A DNA stretch of 60,603 nucleotides from Thermoleophilaceae bacterium. GTDB lineage: Bacteria; Actinomycetota; Thermoleophilia; Solirubrobacterales; Thermoleophilaceae. Each line of letters opens with the position of its first letter. Positions within the stretch are counted from its first letter, which is position 1. Of the stretch, positions 24,282 through 32,449 are shown piece by piece. The DNA lies in contig JAICJV010000010.1 in NCBI GenBank assembly GCA_025928265.1, positions 1 to 60,603 on the forward strand, written 5' to 3'. Position numbers and translations under genes: made by a program. The notes beneath the pieces were generated by a model. It saw only the letters and a program-made list of their open reading frames with translations. It was not told the origin of the DNA and ran no database searches.

Positions 24282-25637
24282 TCAGTTCGCCGCCGCGGGC
24301 GCCGTGGCGTCGACGATCCGCCACGGGTTGCGGTCGTCGCCCGTGAGCGCCATCAGCCAGCGCTCCGTGAAGCTCGTCTCGCGGCTGTCACTGCCGCCCA
24401 CGATCGCCGCCGTGTCGCGGTCCTGCACGTAGCGGCGGCCGCGCACGGTCAACTCGATGGTCATGGTCGCCGGCTCCGTGCCCGGGTCCAGTGCGGCGAT
24501 CCGCATGCGCTCGATCCGCGGGCCGCGGACCACGAGGCGCCGGCGATCGCCGCCGTCCGGATAGAGCAGGTCGTGCAGAGCGTCGGGCGTGGCCACGGCC
24601 AGCAGCTCGTCGTCGTCGCCGTCGACCGCCTCGGCCCAGCCGGACACCGCGCGGCGCGCCGCCGTCTCGAGGATGTCGGGCGCGAAGCGCGCGTCGGCCA
24701 GCGACAGGTCGAGCGCGGCGGCGCGGGCATCCCCGTCGAAGTCGAGGTCGGCCACGTCGGCGATCTTGAAGCCGTCGGCGACCTTGTCCGCCATCGCGCC
24801 CTCAACCAGCGCCTCGTCGCGCACGCGGCTGTCGTCCCACGGCGACGCGACGATCTCCTCGTCGATGTTGTGGGCGCCCTCCGTGTCCTGCTCGATCGAC
24901 AGGAGCCGCCAGCCGCCGTCGTCGCGCTTGCCCAGCGTCCAGTATTCGCGCAGCGTCGTCTGCTCGGTGGTCGAGTCGCGCCGCGTGATCTTGTTGCCGT
25001 GGCGGTTCACGACGTAGTCGCGCAGGTGCGCGCGCATCCGCACCACGCAGCGGTCGTCGGCGTCATCGGCGCGGGTCACGAGCCCGACGTACTCCACCTG
25101 CACGTCGCCCAGCACCTCGACCACGTTGTGCCAGCCCTTGCGGTCGAAGTCGGCGAGCCTGCGCCGCCATTCCACCATCAGTTCGCTGCCCACGAGCTTC
25201 TCGAGCGTGCTCGCATCATTCTCGCTCCACGCTGCCTGGATCGCGCGGAAGAGGCCGTCGGCTCCGCTGCGCACCGCATCGACCGCGAACGCCGCGTCGT
25301 CCTCGGCCGCCTCCGCGGCAGCCAGCTCCACACGCCGGACCCGACGCGCCCGGCGGGCCGCGAGGCGCGCGCGCACGAATGCGTTCACCGTCGCGCGGAA
25401 GATCCAGTAGAGGATCGCGATCACGACGACGATCAGGAACAGCGCGCCGAACACGGGGCTGCCGGCCGTGCCGCCGCCACCGCCGAACCCGCCACCGCCG
25501 CCTCCGCCACCGCCACCGCCTCCACCTCCGCCGCCGAAGCCGGAGCTGCCGCCGCCGGCCGCTGCGAGCGCGGCGGGGGCGAGCAGCACGGCGAGCAGCG
25601 CCGAGGCGAGGAGGGTGCGGAGGGCAGCGCGGATCAT
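24282..25637 (-). CDS. Tim44-domain membrane protein with polyglycine segment
   Basis: 451 residues from ATG 25637. Signal peptide (LLASALLAVLLAPAALAA), then a Gly-rich low-complexity stretch of about 35 residues (25480-25550), one membrane helix (VFGALFLIVVVIAILYWIF), a short basic/Ala-rich region, and two Tim44-like (NTF2-fold) segments. The first is around AIQAAWSENDASTLEKLVGSELMVEWRRRL, the second around SFTERWLMALTGDDRNPWRIVDA. Tim44-domain bacterial proteins are membrane proteins of poorly known role, some chaperone-like. The long Gly tract may act as an extracytoplasmic spacer. Confidence 0.83.
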   Translation of the reverse strand: MIRAALRTLLASALLAVLLAPAALAAAGGGSSGFGGGGGGGGGGGGGGGGFGGGGGTAGSPVFGALFLIVVVIAILYWIFRATVNAFVRARLAARRARRVRRVELAAAEAAEDDAAFAVDAVRSGADGLFRAIQAAWSENDASTLEKLVGSELMVEWRRRLADFDRKGWHNVVEVLGDVQVEYVGLVTRADDADDRCVVRMRAHLRDYVVNRHGNKITRRDSTTEQTTLREYWTLGKRDDGGWRLLSIEQDTEGAHNIDEEIVASPWDDSRVRDEALVEGAMADKVADGFKIADVADLDFDGDARAAALDLSLADARFAPDILETAARRAVSGWAEAVDGDDDELLAVATPDALHDLLYPDGGDRRRLVVRGPRIERMRIAALDPGTEPATMTIELTVRGRRYVQDRDTAAIVGGSDSRETSFTERWLMALTGDDRNPWRIVDATAPAAAN

Positions 25638-25677
25638 CGGCACACGAGGATGTGCCGCGATCCGCGCTTTGTCAACG

Positions 25678-25989
25678 TCAGACGGCCCGCGCGCGGCCGC
25701 GCCCGCCGAGCGACATCGCTCCGGCACGCCCGAGCAGGCCCGCGATGAGCGCGCCGGCGATCGCGTAGACGACCGCGGCGAGGCCCCAGTTGGCCGCGAT
25801 GCGCGCGTGCGCGCCACTCGGCGAGAAGACGTTCTTGAACGGCGTCACGAGCCAGCCGGCGACGTCGTAGACGAACGAGACGATTGCGTTGCCCGAGTTG
25901 GCGTCGAGCAGGTGCAGCACGATGCCCGCGACGATGAAGGCCACGACGACCAACGTCACGAGCCGGACGATCCTTGCCAGGAGGAACAC
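25678..25989 (-). CDS. Small integral membrane protein
   Basis: 103 residues with two clear membrane helices (IVRLVTLVVVAFIVAGIVLHLL and NWGLAAVVYAIAGALIAGLL) and a possible amphipathic segment between them (VYDVAGWLVTPFKNVF). The C-terminus is basic. No family assigned. It is followed, 40 bases on, by the Tim44-domain gene on the same strand, so they may share a transcript. Confidence 0.75.
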   Translation of the reverse strand: MFLLARIVRLVTLVVVAFIVAGIVLHLLDANSGNAIVSFVYDVAGWLVTPFKNVFSPSGAHARIAANWGLAAVVYAIAGALIAGLLGRAGAMSLGGRGRARAV

Positions 25990-26096
25990 TCTGTCCTCGC
26001 TTCCGTAGGGGTACGCGTTGTGCCTCGTTGGTACCCGACCGCAGCGGCGCTGAACCTGGCAGGCGCCGCGCGGGAGGCGGTCTATCGTCTGAAGCG

Positions 26097-26588
26097 ATGG
26101 ATGACGAGCGCCTGGAGCCGACGCCCGTTGAGCGCCATGTGAAGCGCGCGATGATCGACGAGGAGAGCGGCTACGGCAAGCCGCTGTCGCGTCGCCAGCG
26201 CCAGACGCGCCGCACGCTCGAGTCGTACCTCCGCGCGGGCGTTGTGCCGCGCTACATGCAGCGCCTGCGCGAGATCGAGCAGGAGCGCCGCCGCCACATC
26301 GGCTGGCTCGAGCGCGCCTACCGGCAGCTGCGCGAGTCCTGTGCCGGCGACCCGGAGGGGTTCGAACGCCGCTGGACCCAGACAGCGCGCAACTGGCGCT
26401 TCGAGCACGTCAACCGGCTCGTGCGCGAGCACAACGAGTGGTACCCGATCGAACGACAGCTGCCGATGGACCCGCGCACGCGCGACTACGTGAAGATCCG
26501 CGGCCGCTCGTACCGCCGCGACGAGCTCGGACCCGACTGGGTGCTCGAGCGCTTCCCGCCGCGGCTCGGCGACGCAGACGCCGCCTAG
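26097..26588 (+). CDS. Basic helical protein of unknown function
   Basis: 163 residues, Arg-rich and mostly helical (RHVKRAMIDEESGYGKPLSRR, VVPRYMQRLREIEQERRRH, FEHVNRLVREHNEWYPIERQLPMDPRTRDYV). There is no signal, membrane segment or recognisable active site. ATG 26097 follows an AAGCG stretch; sequence further upstream in frame is not convincing. A charged, possibly nucleic-acid-contacting protein is conceivable from composition only. Confidence 0.72.
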   Translation: MDDERLEPTPVERHVKRAMIDEESGYGKPLSRRQRQTRRTLESYLRAGVVPRYMQRLREIEQERRRHIGWLERAYRQLRESCAGDPEGFERRWTQTARNWRFEHVNRLVREHNEWYPIERQLPMDPRTRDYVKIRGRSYRRDELGPDWVLERFPPRLGDADAA

Positions 26589-26606
26589 CCGCGGGCTCTG
26601 CCGCGA

Positions 26607-26780
26607 TCAGCGGTAAATGCCGCGCTGCGTCGCGGCGGCGCGCTTCAGCTGGTCCCGGCGCTCCGCCTGCGCCCGCTCACTGCGCCCGCGCTGGCGCGCG
26701 GCGTCGTTGCGGGCGGCCACATCCTGCTGGGCCTTCCGCCAGGCACTTCCGTCCGGACGCGTGCGCGTGCTCTCGCTCAT
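26607..26780 (-). CDS. 57-residue Arg/Ala-rich small protein with strong ribosome-binding site
   Basis: ATG at 26780 is preceded by GAAGGAGG at ideal spacing, the best Shine-Dalgarno sequence in this neighbourhood. The product is one highly charged helix (SAWRKAQQDVAARNDAARQR, ERAQAERRDQLKRAAATQR) ending GIYR. It has no hydrophobic segment. It is divergent from the glycosyltransferase gene and its stop lies 18 bases from the stop of the gene at 26588. Function unknown. Confidence 0.65.
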   Translation of the reverse strand: MSESTRTRPDGSAWRKAQQDVAARNDAARQRGRSERAQAERRDQLKRAAATQRGIYR

Positions 26781-26920
26781 ATGGCCTCCTTCGAACTCTC
26801 TGGTGATGGCGGGGCGCCTGGTGGAGAGATCGGAGAAAACCGAGCGTCCGCTATCACCCTATCGCTCGAAGGTAAACCGGCGCGCTGGCGGCGGCCCGGA
26901 TCCCGGGTTAGTGTCGCCGC

Positions 26921-28594
26921 GTGTTGCGAGCACTGGCCAAGCGCGTCCGCCACGCGCGTCCGCAGTCCGGCTACTACGACGTGCCGCGCGGCGACATCAA
27001 CGTGCCGGCGGACGGCAGCGTCGTGGAAGGCGACGTGGCGCAGGTGCTCGGCTGGTGCCTGTTCCCCGGTAGCACGGTCGCGCGCGTAGTGGTCGCCGCC
27101 GGCGGCGCGCCGGTGCAGCGTGCGCGCCTGGGGATGCCGCGCCCGGACGTGGCCGCCGCGTGCCCGCATCCGAGTGCTCCCGCGTGCGGCTTCGAGCAGA
27201 TGGTGCACGTGCCGCCGGGCGCGACCGAGCTCACCGTGAGCGCGCGTGCGTGGTCCGCCGACGGCCGCAGGCTCGACATCGAGCCGATCACGTTCTCCAC
27301 GAGCACGCCCGCGCCGTTCGCCGAGCACTCGCGTGCGCACGTCCTCCGCGCCCGCGCCTCGCGCTTCGCCCGCTCGCCGCACGCCGTGCCCGAGCACGAC
27401 GGACTGCGCATGCTCGTGTTCACCCACCAGCTCCCGTACGGCGGGGCATCGCTCTATCTGCTCGAGGTGCTCAGACGGTTCGCCCGCAGGCCCGGGTTCG
27501 AATGCAGCGTCGTCACGCTCGAGGACGGGCCGCTGCGCGCGCACCTCGAGGCACTCGGCATCGCGGTGCACGTGAGCGACCCGTGGCCGGTCACGTCGCT
27601 CGGTCGCTACGAGAGCAGCGTGGCCGCACTGATGGCGTGGGCGGCGCATCAGCACTTCGACGTCGTGCTCGCGAACACGCTGTTCGCGTTCCAGGGGGCG
27701 GACGTGGCCGAACGGCTCGGGATCCCCGTGATCTGGGCGGTGCACGAGAGCTTCGACCTGCCGCTGTTCCTCTCGACGGCGTTCGCGCCCGGCACGCTCG
27801 ACCCGTATGTGCCCACGCGCATGGCGCAGACGCTCGAGGACGCGGGCGCGATCGTGTTCGAGGCCGAGGCCACGCGCCGCCTGTTCCTGCCGTACGCCGA
27901 CCCCGACCGTCTGATCACCATGCCGTACGGGATCGAGCTGGGCGCGATCGCCGCCGCGCGCTCCGCCCGCCGGCGTGCCGACGCGCGGCGGGCGCTCGGG
28001 CTGCGCGATGACGCGCACGTGCTGCTGTGCCTGGGGACCGTCGAGCCGCGCAAGGGACAGGCGACCCTGGTCGAGGCGTTCGCCTCGCTCGCGGACCGGT
28101 TCCCCGACGCGGTGCTCGCGCTCGTCGGCGAGATCGACGCGCCGTGGTGCAGCGACTACGCCCGGGGAATCCACGAGCTCGTCGCACGCCACGGGCTGGA
28201 GACGCGCGTGCGCGTGCTGCCCGTCGTGTCCGACCCGTACCCCTGGCACCTCGCGGCCGATCTGCACGTGTGCGCGTCCGACGTCGAGTCGCTGCCGCGA
28301 TCGGTGCTCGAGGCGATGGCGTTCGAGGTGCCTGTCGTCTCCACCCGCGTCTACGGGGTTCCCGAAGTGATCGAGGACGGCGTGAGCGGCTACCTGTGCG
28401 ACACGCGTGACGCCGCGGGCATGGCGGCAGCGCTCGATCGTGCGCTGTCCGCGTCACCCGGCGAGCTCGAGCGCATCGCCGCTGCAGCAGCGGCCACCGT
28501 GGGATCCCGTCATGAGCCGGCGAGCTACGCCGATCGCCTCTGGGATCTGATCGGGACGCACGTCGCGACGCCGGCAGGCGCCCTAGATGGTTGA
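26921..28594 (+). CDS. GT4-family glycosyltransferase with N-terminal accessory domain
   Basis: 557 residues from GTG 26921. The first 150 residues hold a beta-rich accessory module (EGDVAQVLGWCLFPGSTVARVVVAAGG, ARLGMPRPDVAAACP) often found ahead of catalytic domains in actinobacterial glycosyltransferases. The GT-B fold follows: N-domain MLVFTHQLPYGGASLYLLEVLRR, and C-domain LLCLGTVEPRKGQATLVEAF with the nucleotide-sugar loop ESLPRSVLEAMAFEVPVVSTRVYGVPEVI and its EX7E-type pattern. It likely builds a cell-surface glycan. It converges with a GH92 mannosidase, and its stop lies in the shared hairpin. Confidence 0.9.
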   Translation: MLRALAKRVRHARPQSGYYDVPRGDINVPADGSVVEGDVAQVLGWCLFPGSTVARVVVAAGGAPVQRARLGMPRPDVAAACPHPSAPACGFEQMVHVPPGATELTVSARAWSADGRRLDIEPITFSTSTPAPFAEHSRAHVLRARASRFARSPHAVPEHDGLRMLVFTHQLPYGGASLYLLEVLRRFARRPGFECSVVTLEDGPLRAHLEALGIAVHVSDPWPVTSLGRYESSVAALMAWAAHQHFDVVLANTLFAFQGADVAERLGIPVIWAVHESFDLPLFLSTAFAPGTLDPYVPTRMAQTLEDAGAIVFEAEATRRLFLPYADPDRLITMPYGIELGAIAAARSARRRADARRALGLRDDAHVLLCLGTVEPRKGQATLVEAFASLADRFPDAVLALVGEIDAPWCSDYARGIHELVARHGLETRVRVLPVVSDPYPWHLAADLHVCASDVESLPRSVLEAMAFEVPVVSTRVYGVPEVIEDGVSGYLCDTRDAAGMAAALDRALSASPGELERIAAAAAATVGSRHEPASYADRLWDLIGTHVATPAGALDG

Positions 28595-28650
28595 TTCCAC
28601 GAGCCCGCACGCGCGGATGGCCGCACGCTCCCGTGGAATCAACCATCTAG
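28583..28650. terminator. Bidirectional terminator: 19-bp perfect inverted repeat containing both stop codons
   Basis: CTAGATGGTTGATTCCACG at 28583-28601 is the exact reverse complement of 28632-28650, with a 30-base loop between. The TGA of the glycosyltransferase (28592-28594) and the TAG of the GH92 gene (28647-28649) both fall inside the arms. It is positioned as a terminator for both convergent genes; no T-run is present. Confidence 0.75.
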
Positions 28651-31271
28651 CGGCCGATCGTCGATCCGCCACGCGCTGAGTCCCGCAGCGCGCCGCCGCT
28701 CGTGCCGCCCGGGCCCGACCACGACGCGTCCATGTGGACGACCCCGGAGCGGCGCCCGCGCGGGCCGCGCAGGCGCCAGCGCTGGATCGCGCTGCGGTGT
28801 GGGCCGAGGTAGGCGATCGATGCCGATGCCCGCGTCGCCGACCAGCCGCCGGGCAGTCGCAGCCTCAGGCTCATCCGCCGCGCCGGGCCGTCGCCTGTGT
28901 TCGACACGCGCGTGGTCAGCACGTTCCGTCGCGTGCCGCCCACGACCAGCCGGACGTCAGCCGTGCGCGGGTTGGCGGCACAGGCGGAGGACGGCACGTT
29001 CGACCCGGTCGCCCAGGAGGTGTTGGGCGACCTGCCGAGTGCGAAGCTGAGCGTGCCGCCGCCGCTCGTCAAATCGCCGTGGGAGACCTGGCTCGTGACA
29101 AGCGCCTTCCCGTTCAGCGATGCGCCGTTGATGTAGCGCGCGGATGGCGCGCCCGGCGCCTCGATCGTCACGTCCTTCCCCGGGAGGTGCAGCACCGCGT
29201 GCGGGAACAGCGGGCTCGTGAGCGAGTACTTGTCGTCGCCCGCCATCGTCGGGTAGATCCCGAGCGCGGACAGCACGTACCAGCTCGACAGCGCGCCCAG
29301 GTCGTCGCTGCTCGGCAGCCCGTTGTAGCTGCTCGAGAACAGCGTCTCGGCGGCGCGCACCACGTCCTGCGTCTTCCACGGCTGGCCGAGGAAGTTGTAG
29401 AGGAACGTGGCGTGCAGGCTCACCTCGTTCTGTGGGTTGTGCCGCGAGAGGCTCTTCCAGATCCGGTATGCCGACGCGGGGTGGGCGAGGATCTTGTCGT
29501 AGGCGAAGAAGCTGTCGAGCTTGCCGAGCGCCTGCCCGCGGCCGCCGAGCGAGGAGGTCAGGCCCTCCACGTCCTGGGGCGCGAGCCAGGTGTACTGCCA
29601 CGAGGTGCCCTCCTTGAAGCCCTGGCCGCGGCGCGGGTTGAACGGCACGAGCCAGCGGCCGTTCGGCAGCCGCGGGCGCACGAATCGCGACGACGGGTCC
29701 ACGCTGTGGCGGTAGCGCTTCGAGCGGCGCAGCATGTAGCGCCAGTCCGCGCCATAGCCGAGCTGGCGCCCCATCAAGGCGAGCGCGCAGTCGTTCAGCC
29801 CGTACTCCATGTTGATCGACGCGGACTTCTCGTAGTCGCCGTCGTGCCGGTACGGCACGAAGCCCTGGTTCACGTACTCCTCGATCCCGGTCCGCCCCTC
29901 GAACGGCGTCTCGCGCGGGTCCGGCAGCGCGGTGGCGTTGCGCATCAGCGCGCGATACGCCGGCCGCAGGTCCTCGGGGTACATCAGCCCCTTCAGCGCG
30001 GCGTCCGCGATCACGTTCGCCGCCGGGTCGCCCACCATCTCATTCGTGAAGTACTGCGCGTACACCCACTTCGGCATCCAGCCCGCCTGGCGGCTGTCGT
30101 CGAGCAGGCTGCGCATCATGTCCGGCACGCGCTCGGGTGCCACGAGGTCGAGCAGCGGGTGCTCCGAGCGGTAGGTGTCCCACATCGAGAAGTTCGTGTA
30201 GTGGATCTGATCGCCCGACGTGCGGTGCACGCGGTTGTCGAAGCCCATGTAGCGGCCGTCGACGTCGGAGAACACGTTGGGATGCAGCAGCGAGTGGTAG
30301 AGCGCGCTGTAGAACGTCCGCTGCTGCTCGTTGCTGCCGCCGCTCACCTCCACACGGCCGAGCATTCCGTTCCAGGCCTTGTGAGCCGCCGTGCGCACGG
30401 CGTCGAAGTCGAAGCTGCTGCCGGTCTCGGACGCCAGGTTGCGGCGCGCGCCGGCGAGGTCGACGAACGAGATGCCCACCTTCGCCACCACCGGGCGCGG
30501 ATCCGCCGTGGAGTCGAACGAGACGTACGCCGCGGCGTCCTTCCCGTCGGCCCGCCGGCCGCCGCGATTGATCCGCCTGCCGTTGCCGACCCCGAACGCA
30601 GCGAACGGGCGGTCGAACTTCATCGAGAAGCGGAGCCGGTACCGGTTGTGGCTGCGGGCGGGGCATGCGTTCCAGTAGCCCCACGTGCTCACCGAGCCCT
30701 CGATCGTGTCCCTGCCCACGACCTTCACGTCGGCGGCCTTCGTGCCGCGCAGGTTCGCCCCCGGCTCGACGAGCACGTTCGCCTGGTTCGTCGCGGGATA
30801 GGTGAAGCGCGCCCAGCCCGTGTGGGTCGTGGCGGTCAGCTCGGCGTGCACCTTCGAGGCGTCCAGGTCCACCGCGTAGTAGCCCGGCGACGCCTTCTCG
30901 CTCTTGTGCGAGAAGCTGCTCCGCTGGCGCGTGACCTCGAGGTCGGAGACCGGGCCCGTGGTGGGGAGGGAGACCACGTCGCCCATCGCGGCGCAGCCCG
31001 GACCCGAGATGTGGGTGGTGGCGAAGCCGCTCGTCTGCGGGTGCCAGTAGTTGTAGCCGCCGCCCCAGGGCCTGGGCGTGTTCGGGCTGTACTGGACCAT
31101 GCCGAACGGGACGTCTGCGCCCGGGAAGACGCCCCTCGCGCTGCCGGCGAGGGGATTGGCGAGCGGCGCCGGATCCGGCGCGTCGTCCCCTGCCGCGCTG
31201 CCGGCCGCCAGCGCGATCGCGGCGGCGGCGAGCAGGGCGGGGATTACTCGGAGAAGGCGGCCGGACGCGAT
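28647..31271 (-). CDS. Secreted GH92 alpha-mannosidase with C-terminal NEW3-like domain
   Basis: The open frame gives up to 874 residues. It has a signal peptide (RLLRVIPALLAAAAIALAAGSAA) and a GH92 N-domain starting ANPLAGSARGVFPGADVPFGMVQYSP. The GH92 barrel follows: FSMWDTYRSEHPLLDL, MEYGLNDCALALMGRQLG, ATFLYNFLGQPWKTQ and DDLGALSSWYVLSALGIYP. After about residue 720 there is a beta-sandwich like NPCBM-associated NEW3 domains. The usual GNEPSHH and GQMSAWY segments are diverged (NEVSLHA, GALSSWY). No ATG, GTG or TTG lies between the in-frame stop at 31272 and the signal peptide; ATC at 31271 or CTG at 31235 remain. Expected to trim alpha-mannosides outside the cell. Confidence 0.82.
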   Translation of the reverse strand: MASGRLLRVIPALLAAAAIALAAGSAAGDDAPDPAPLANPLAGSARGVFPGADVPFGMVQYSPNTPRPWGGGYNYWHPQTSGFATTHISGPGCAAMGDVVSLPTTGPVSDLEVTRQRSSFSHKSEKASPGYYAVDLDASKVHAELTATTHTGWARFTYPATNQANVLVEPGANLRGTKAADVKVVGRDTIEGSVSTWGYWNACPARSHNRYRLRFSMKFDRPFAAFGVGNGRRINRGGRRADGKDAAAYVSFDSTADPRPVVAKVGISFVDLAGARRNLASETGSSFDFDAVRTAAHKAWNGMLGRVEVSGGSNEQQRTFYSALYHSLLHPNVFSDVDGRYMGFDNRVHRTSGDQIHYTNFSMWDTYRSEHPLLDLVAPERVPDMMRSLLDDSRQAGWMPKWVYAQYFTNEMVGDPAANVIADAALKGLMYPEDLRPAYRALMRNATALPDPRETPFEGRTGIEEYVNQGFVPYRHDGDYEKSASINMEYGLNDCALALMGRQLGYGADWRYMLRRSKRYRHSVDPSSRFVRPRLPNGRWLVPFNPRRGQGFKEGTSWQYTWLAPQDVEGLTSSLGGRGQALGKLDSFFAYDKILAHPASAYRIWKSLSRHNPQNEVSLHATFLYNFLGQPWKTQDVVRAAETLFSSSYNGLPSSDDLGALSSWYVLSALGIYPTMAGDDKYSLTSPLFPHAVLHLPGKDVTIEAPGAPSARYINGASLNGKALVTSQVSHGDLTSGGGTLSFALGRSPNTSWATGSNVPSSACAANPRTADVRLVVGGTRRNVLTTRVSNTGDGPARRMSLRLRLPGGWSATRASASIAYLGPHRSAIQRWRLRGPRGRRSGVVHMDASWSGPGGTSGGALRDSARGGSTIGR

Positions 31272-31315
31272 TCAGCTATGAAAGCGCACGGAGGTAATTC
31301 GGGGTATGACGGCGC

Positions 31316-31564
31316 TCAGCTCTGGGTTTGTTCGCTGACGTCGCCGCTATCGGAGAGGAGCCGCATGATCCTCATCAGCACGATCATGGCCATGGCCAGG
31401 AACAGCGCCACTCCGGGGATGAGGATCCAGCCGCTGCCGACGGCCGCGATGGCGATGACGTCGGCGACGATCACCACGAGTGCCCAGACGAACGACATCA
31501 GGAGCGACATTCCGCGGTCGGCGGTCAGCGCCGGGGGGCCGGGGGTTTCGGCGTGTGAGGTCAT
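31316..31564 (-). CDS. Small two-span membrane protein, paralogue of 34732-35046
   Basis: 82 residues from ATG 31564, with GGGAGG at good spacing. Two hydrophobic helices (LLMSFVWALVVIVADVIAIAAVG and WILIPGVALFLAMAMIVLMRIM) follow a short Pro-rich head. DRGMSLLM, VGSGWILIPGVALFLAMAMIV and MRLLSDSGD line up almost block by block with the protein at 34732-35046. No known family assigned. Its upstream palindrome (31583-31605) is also shared with that gene. Possibly cotranscribed with the GH92 gene 44 bases downstream. Confidence 0.75.
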   Translation of the reverse strand: MTSHAETPGPPALTADRGMSLLMSFVWALVVIVADVIAIAAVGSGWILIPGVALFLAMAMIVLMRIMRLLSDSGDVSEQTQS

Positions 31565-31582
31565 GTAAGACCTCCCTTCCTG

Positions 31583-31605
31583 TTTGCACACTTTTGGTGT
31601 GTAAA
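31583..31605. promoter_or_regulatory. 23-bp palindrome (site A) upstream of small membrane protein gene
   Basis: TTTGCACA, seven bases, TGTGTAAA: 8-bp arms matching at seven positions, with the seven-base centre adding another C/G pair. It lies about 18 bases upstream of the ATG at 31564. It has the same half-site and spacing as the element at 35061-35083. Confidence 0.6.
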
Positions 31606-31648
31606 ACCTACCCGCGCAGGAGCTCGCCCACCAGCCGAACGTATGCGA

Positions 31649-32347
31649 TCAGACGAGGCCCGACGTGGCGGACAGGATCGTCGCGACGATCTCGTCGGGG
31701 TCGTCGGTCACGCTCAGCAGTCGGACGTCGGCGGCCGCGATCTTGCCCTCCTGGGCGAGGCGCTTCTCGAGCCACTCAACGAGCCCGCTCCAGTAGGCGC
31801 GATCGACAAGCACCACCGGGAAGTTGTCGGTGCGGCCTGTCTGCATGAGCGTCAGCGCCTCGAACAGCTCGTCGAGCGTGCCGAAGCCGCCGGGGAACAC
31901 GACGAACCCGCTCGCGTAGCGCACGAACATGACCTTCCGCGCGAAGAAGTACTCGAACGACAGCCCGAGGTCGACGAAGCGGTTGATGCCCTGCTCGAAC
32001 GGCAGCTCGATTCGCAGCCCGATCGAGCGCGCGCCGGCGTCGCGAGCGCCGCGGTTGGCCGCCTCCATCAGTCCCGGGCCTCCGCCGGTGATGATCGCGA
32101 GGCCACGCTCGCCGAGTCGCCGGGCCACGGAGCGCGCGGTCTCGTACTGGGGATGATCCTCCGGGACCCGCGCGGATCCGAACAGCGAGACGGCAGGTCC
32201 TATGCCGTCGAGCGCGTCGAAGCCCATGAGCAGCTCGTCGCGCATGCTCGCCACGCGCTCTCCGTTCGAGCGCGACAACACAGCCGGGACTTCGCTGCCC
32301 AGCAGCTCCTCGTCGCCGAGATTTGGCTCTGGCCGGCCGCCGTCCAC
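31649..32347 (-). CDS. LOG-family (TIGR00730) Rossmann protein
   Basis: 232 residues from GTG 32347. The lysine-decarboxylase-like / LOG signature is present: VSLFGSARVPEDHPQYETA, IITGGGPGLMEAANRGARDAG and FPGGFGTLDELFEALTLMQTGR (PGGxGTxxE). Proteins of this family are phosphoribohydrolases releasing adenine or cytokinin-type bases from nucleotide monophosphates, but many bacterial members have other or unknown targets. Predicted to be cytosolic. It is 84 bases downstream of a small membrane protein gene in opposite context and is probably transcribed alone. Confidence 0.88.
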   Translation of the reverse strand: MDGGRPEPNLGDEELLGSEVPAVLSRSNGERVASMRDELLMGFDALDGIGPAVSLFGSARVPEDHPQYETARSVARRLGERGLAIITGGGPGLMEAANRGARDAGARSIGLRIELPFEQGINRFVDLGLSFEYFFARKVMFVRYASGFVVFPGGFGTLDELFEALTLMQTGRTDNFPVVLVDRAYWSGLVEWLEKRLAQEGKIAAADVRLLSVTDDPDEIVATILSATSGLV

Positions 32348-32449
32348 GCGACCATTATGCGAGCACCCGCGGCCCGGCCGCCTACGTCATACGGCCACCC
32401 GCTCCCGGACCGGCCGTGGGACGTGCTGACGATCGACGTGCTCGCGCAC

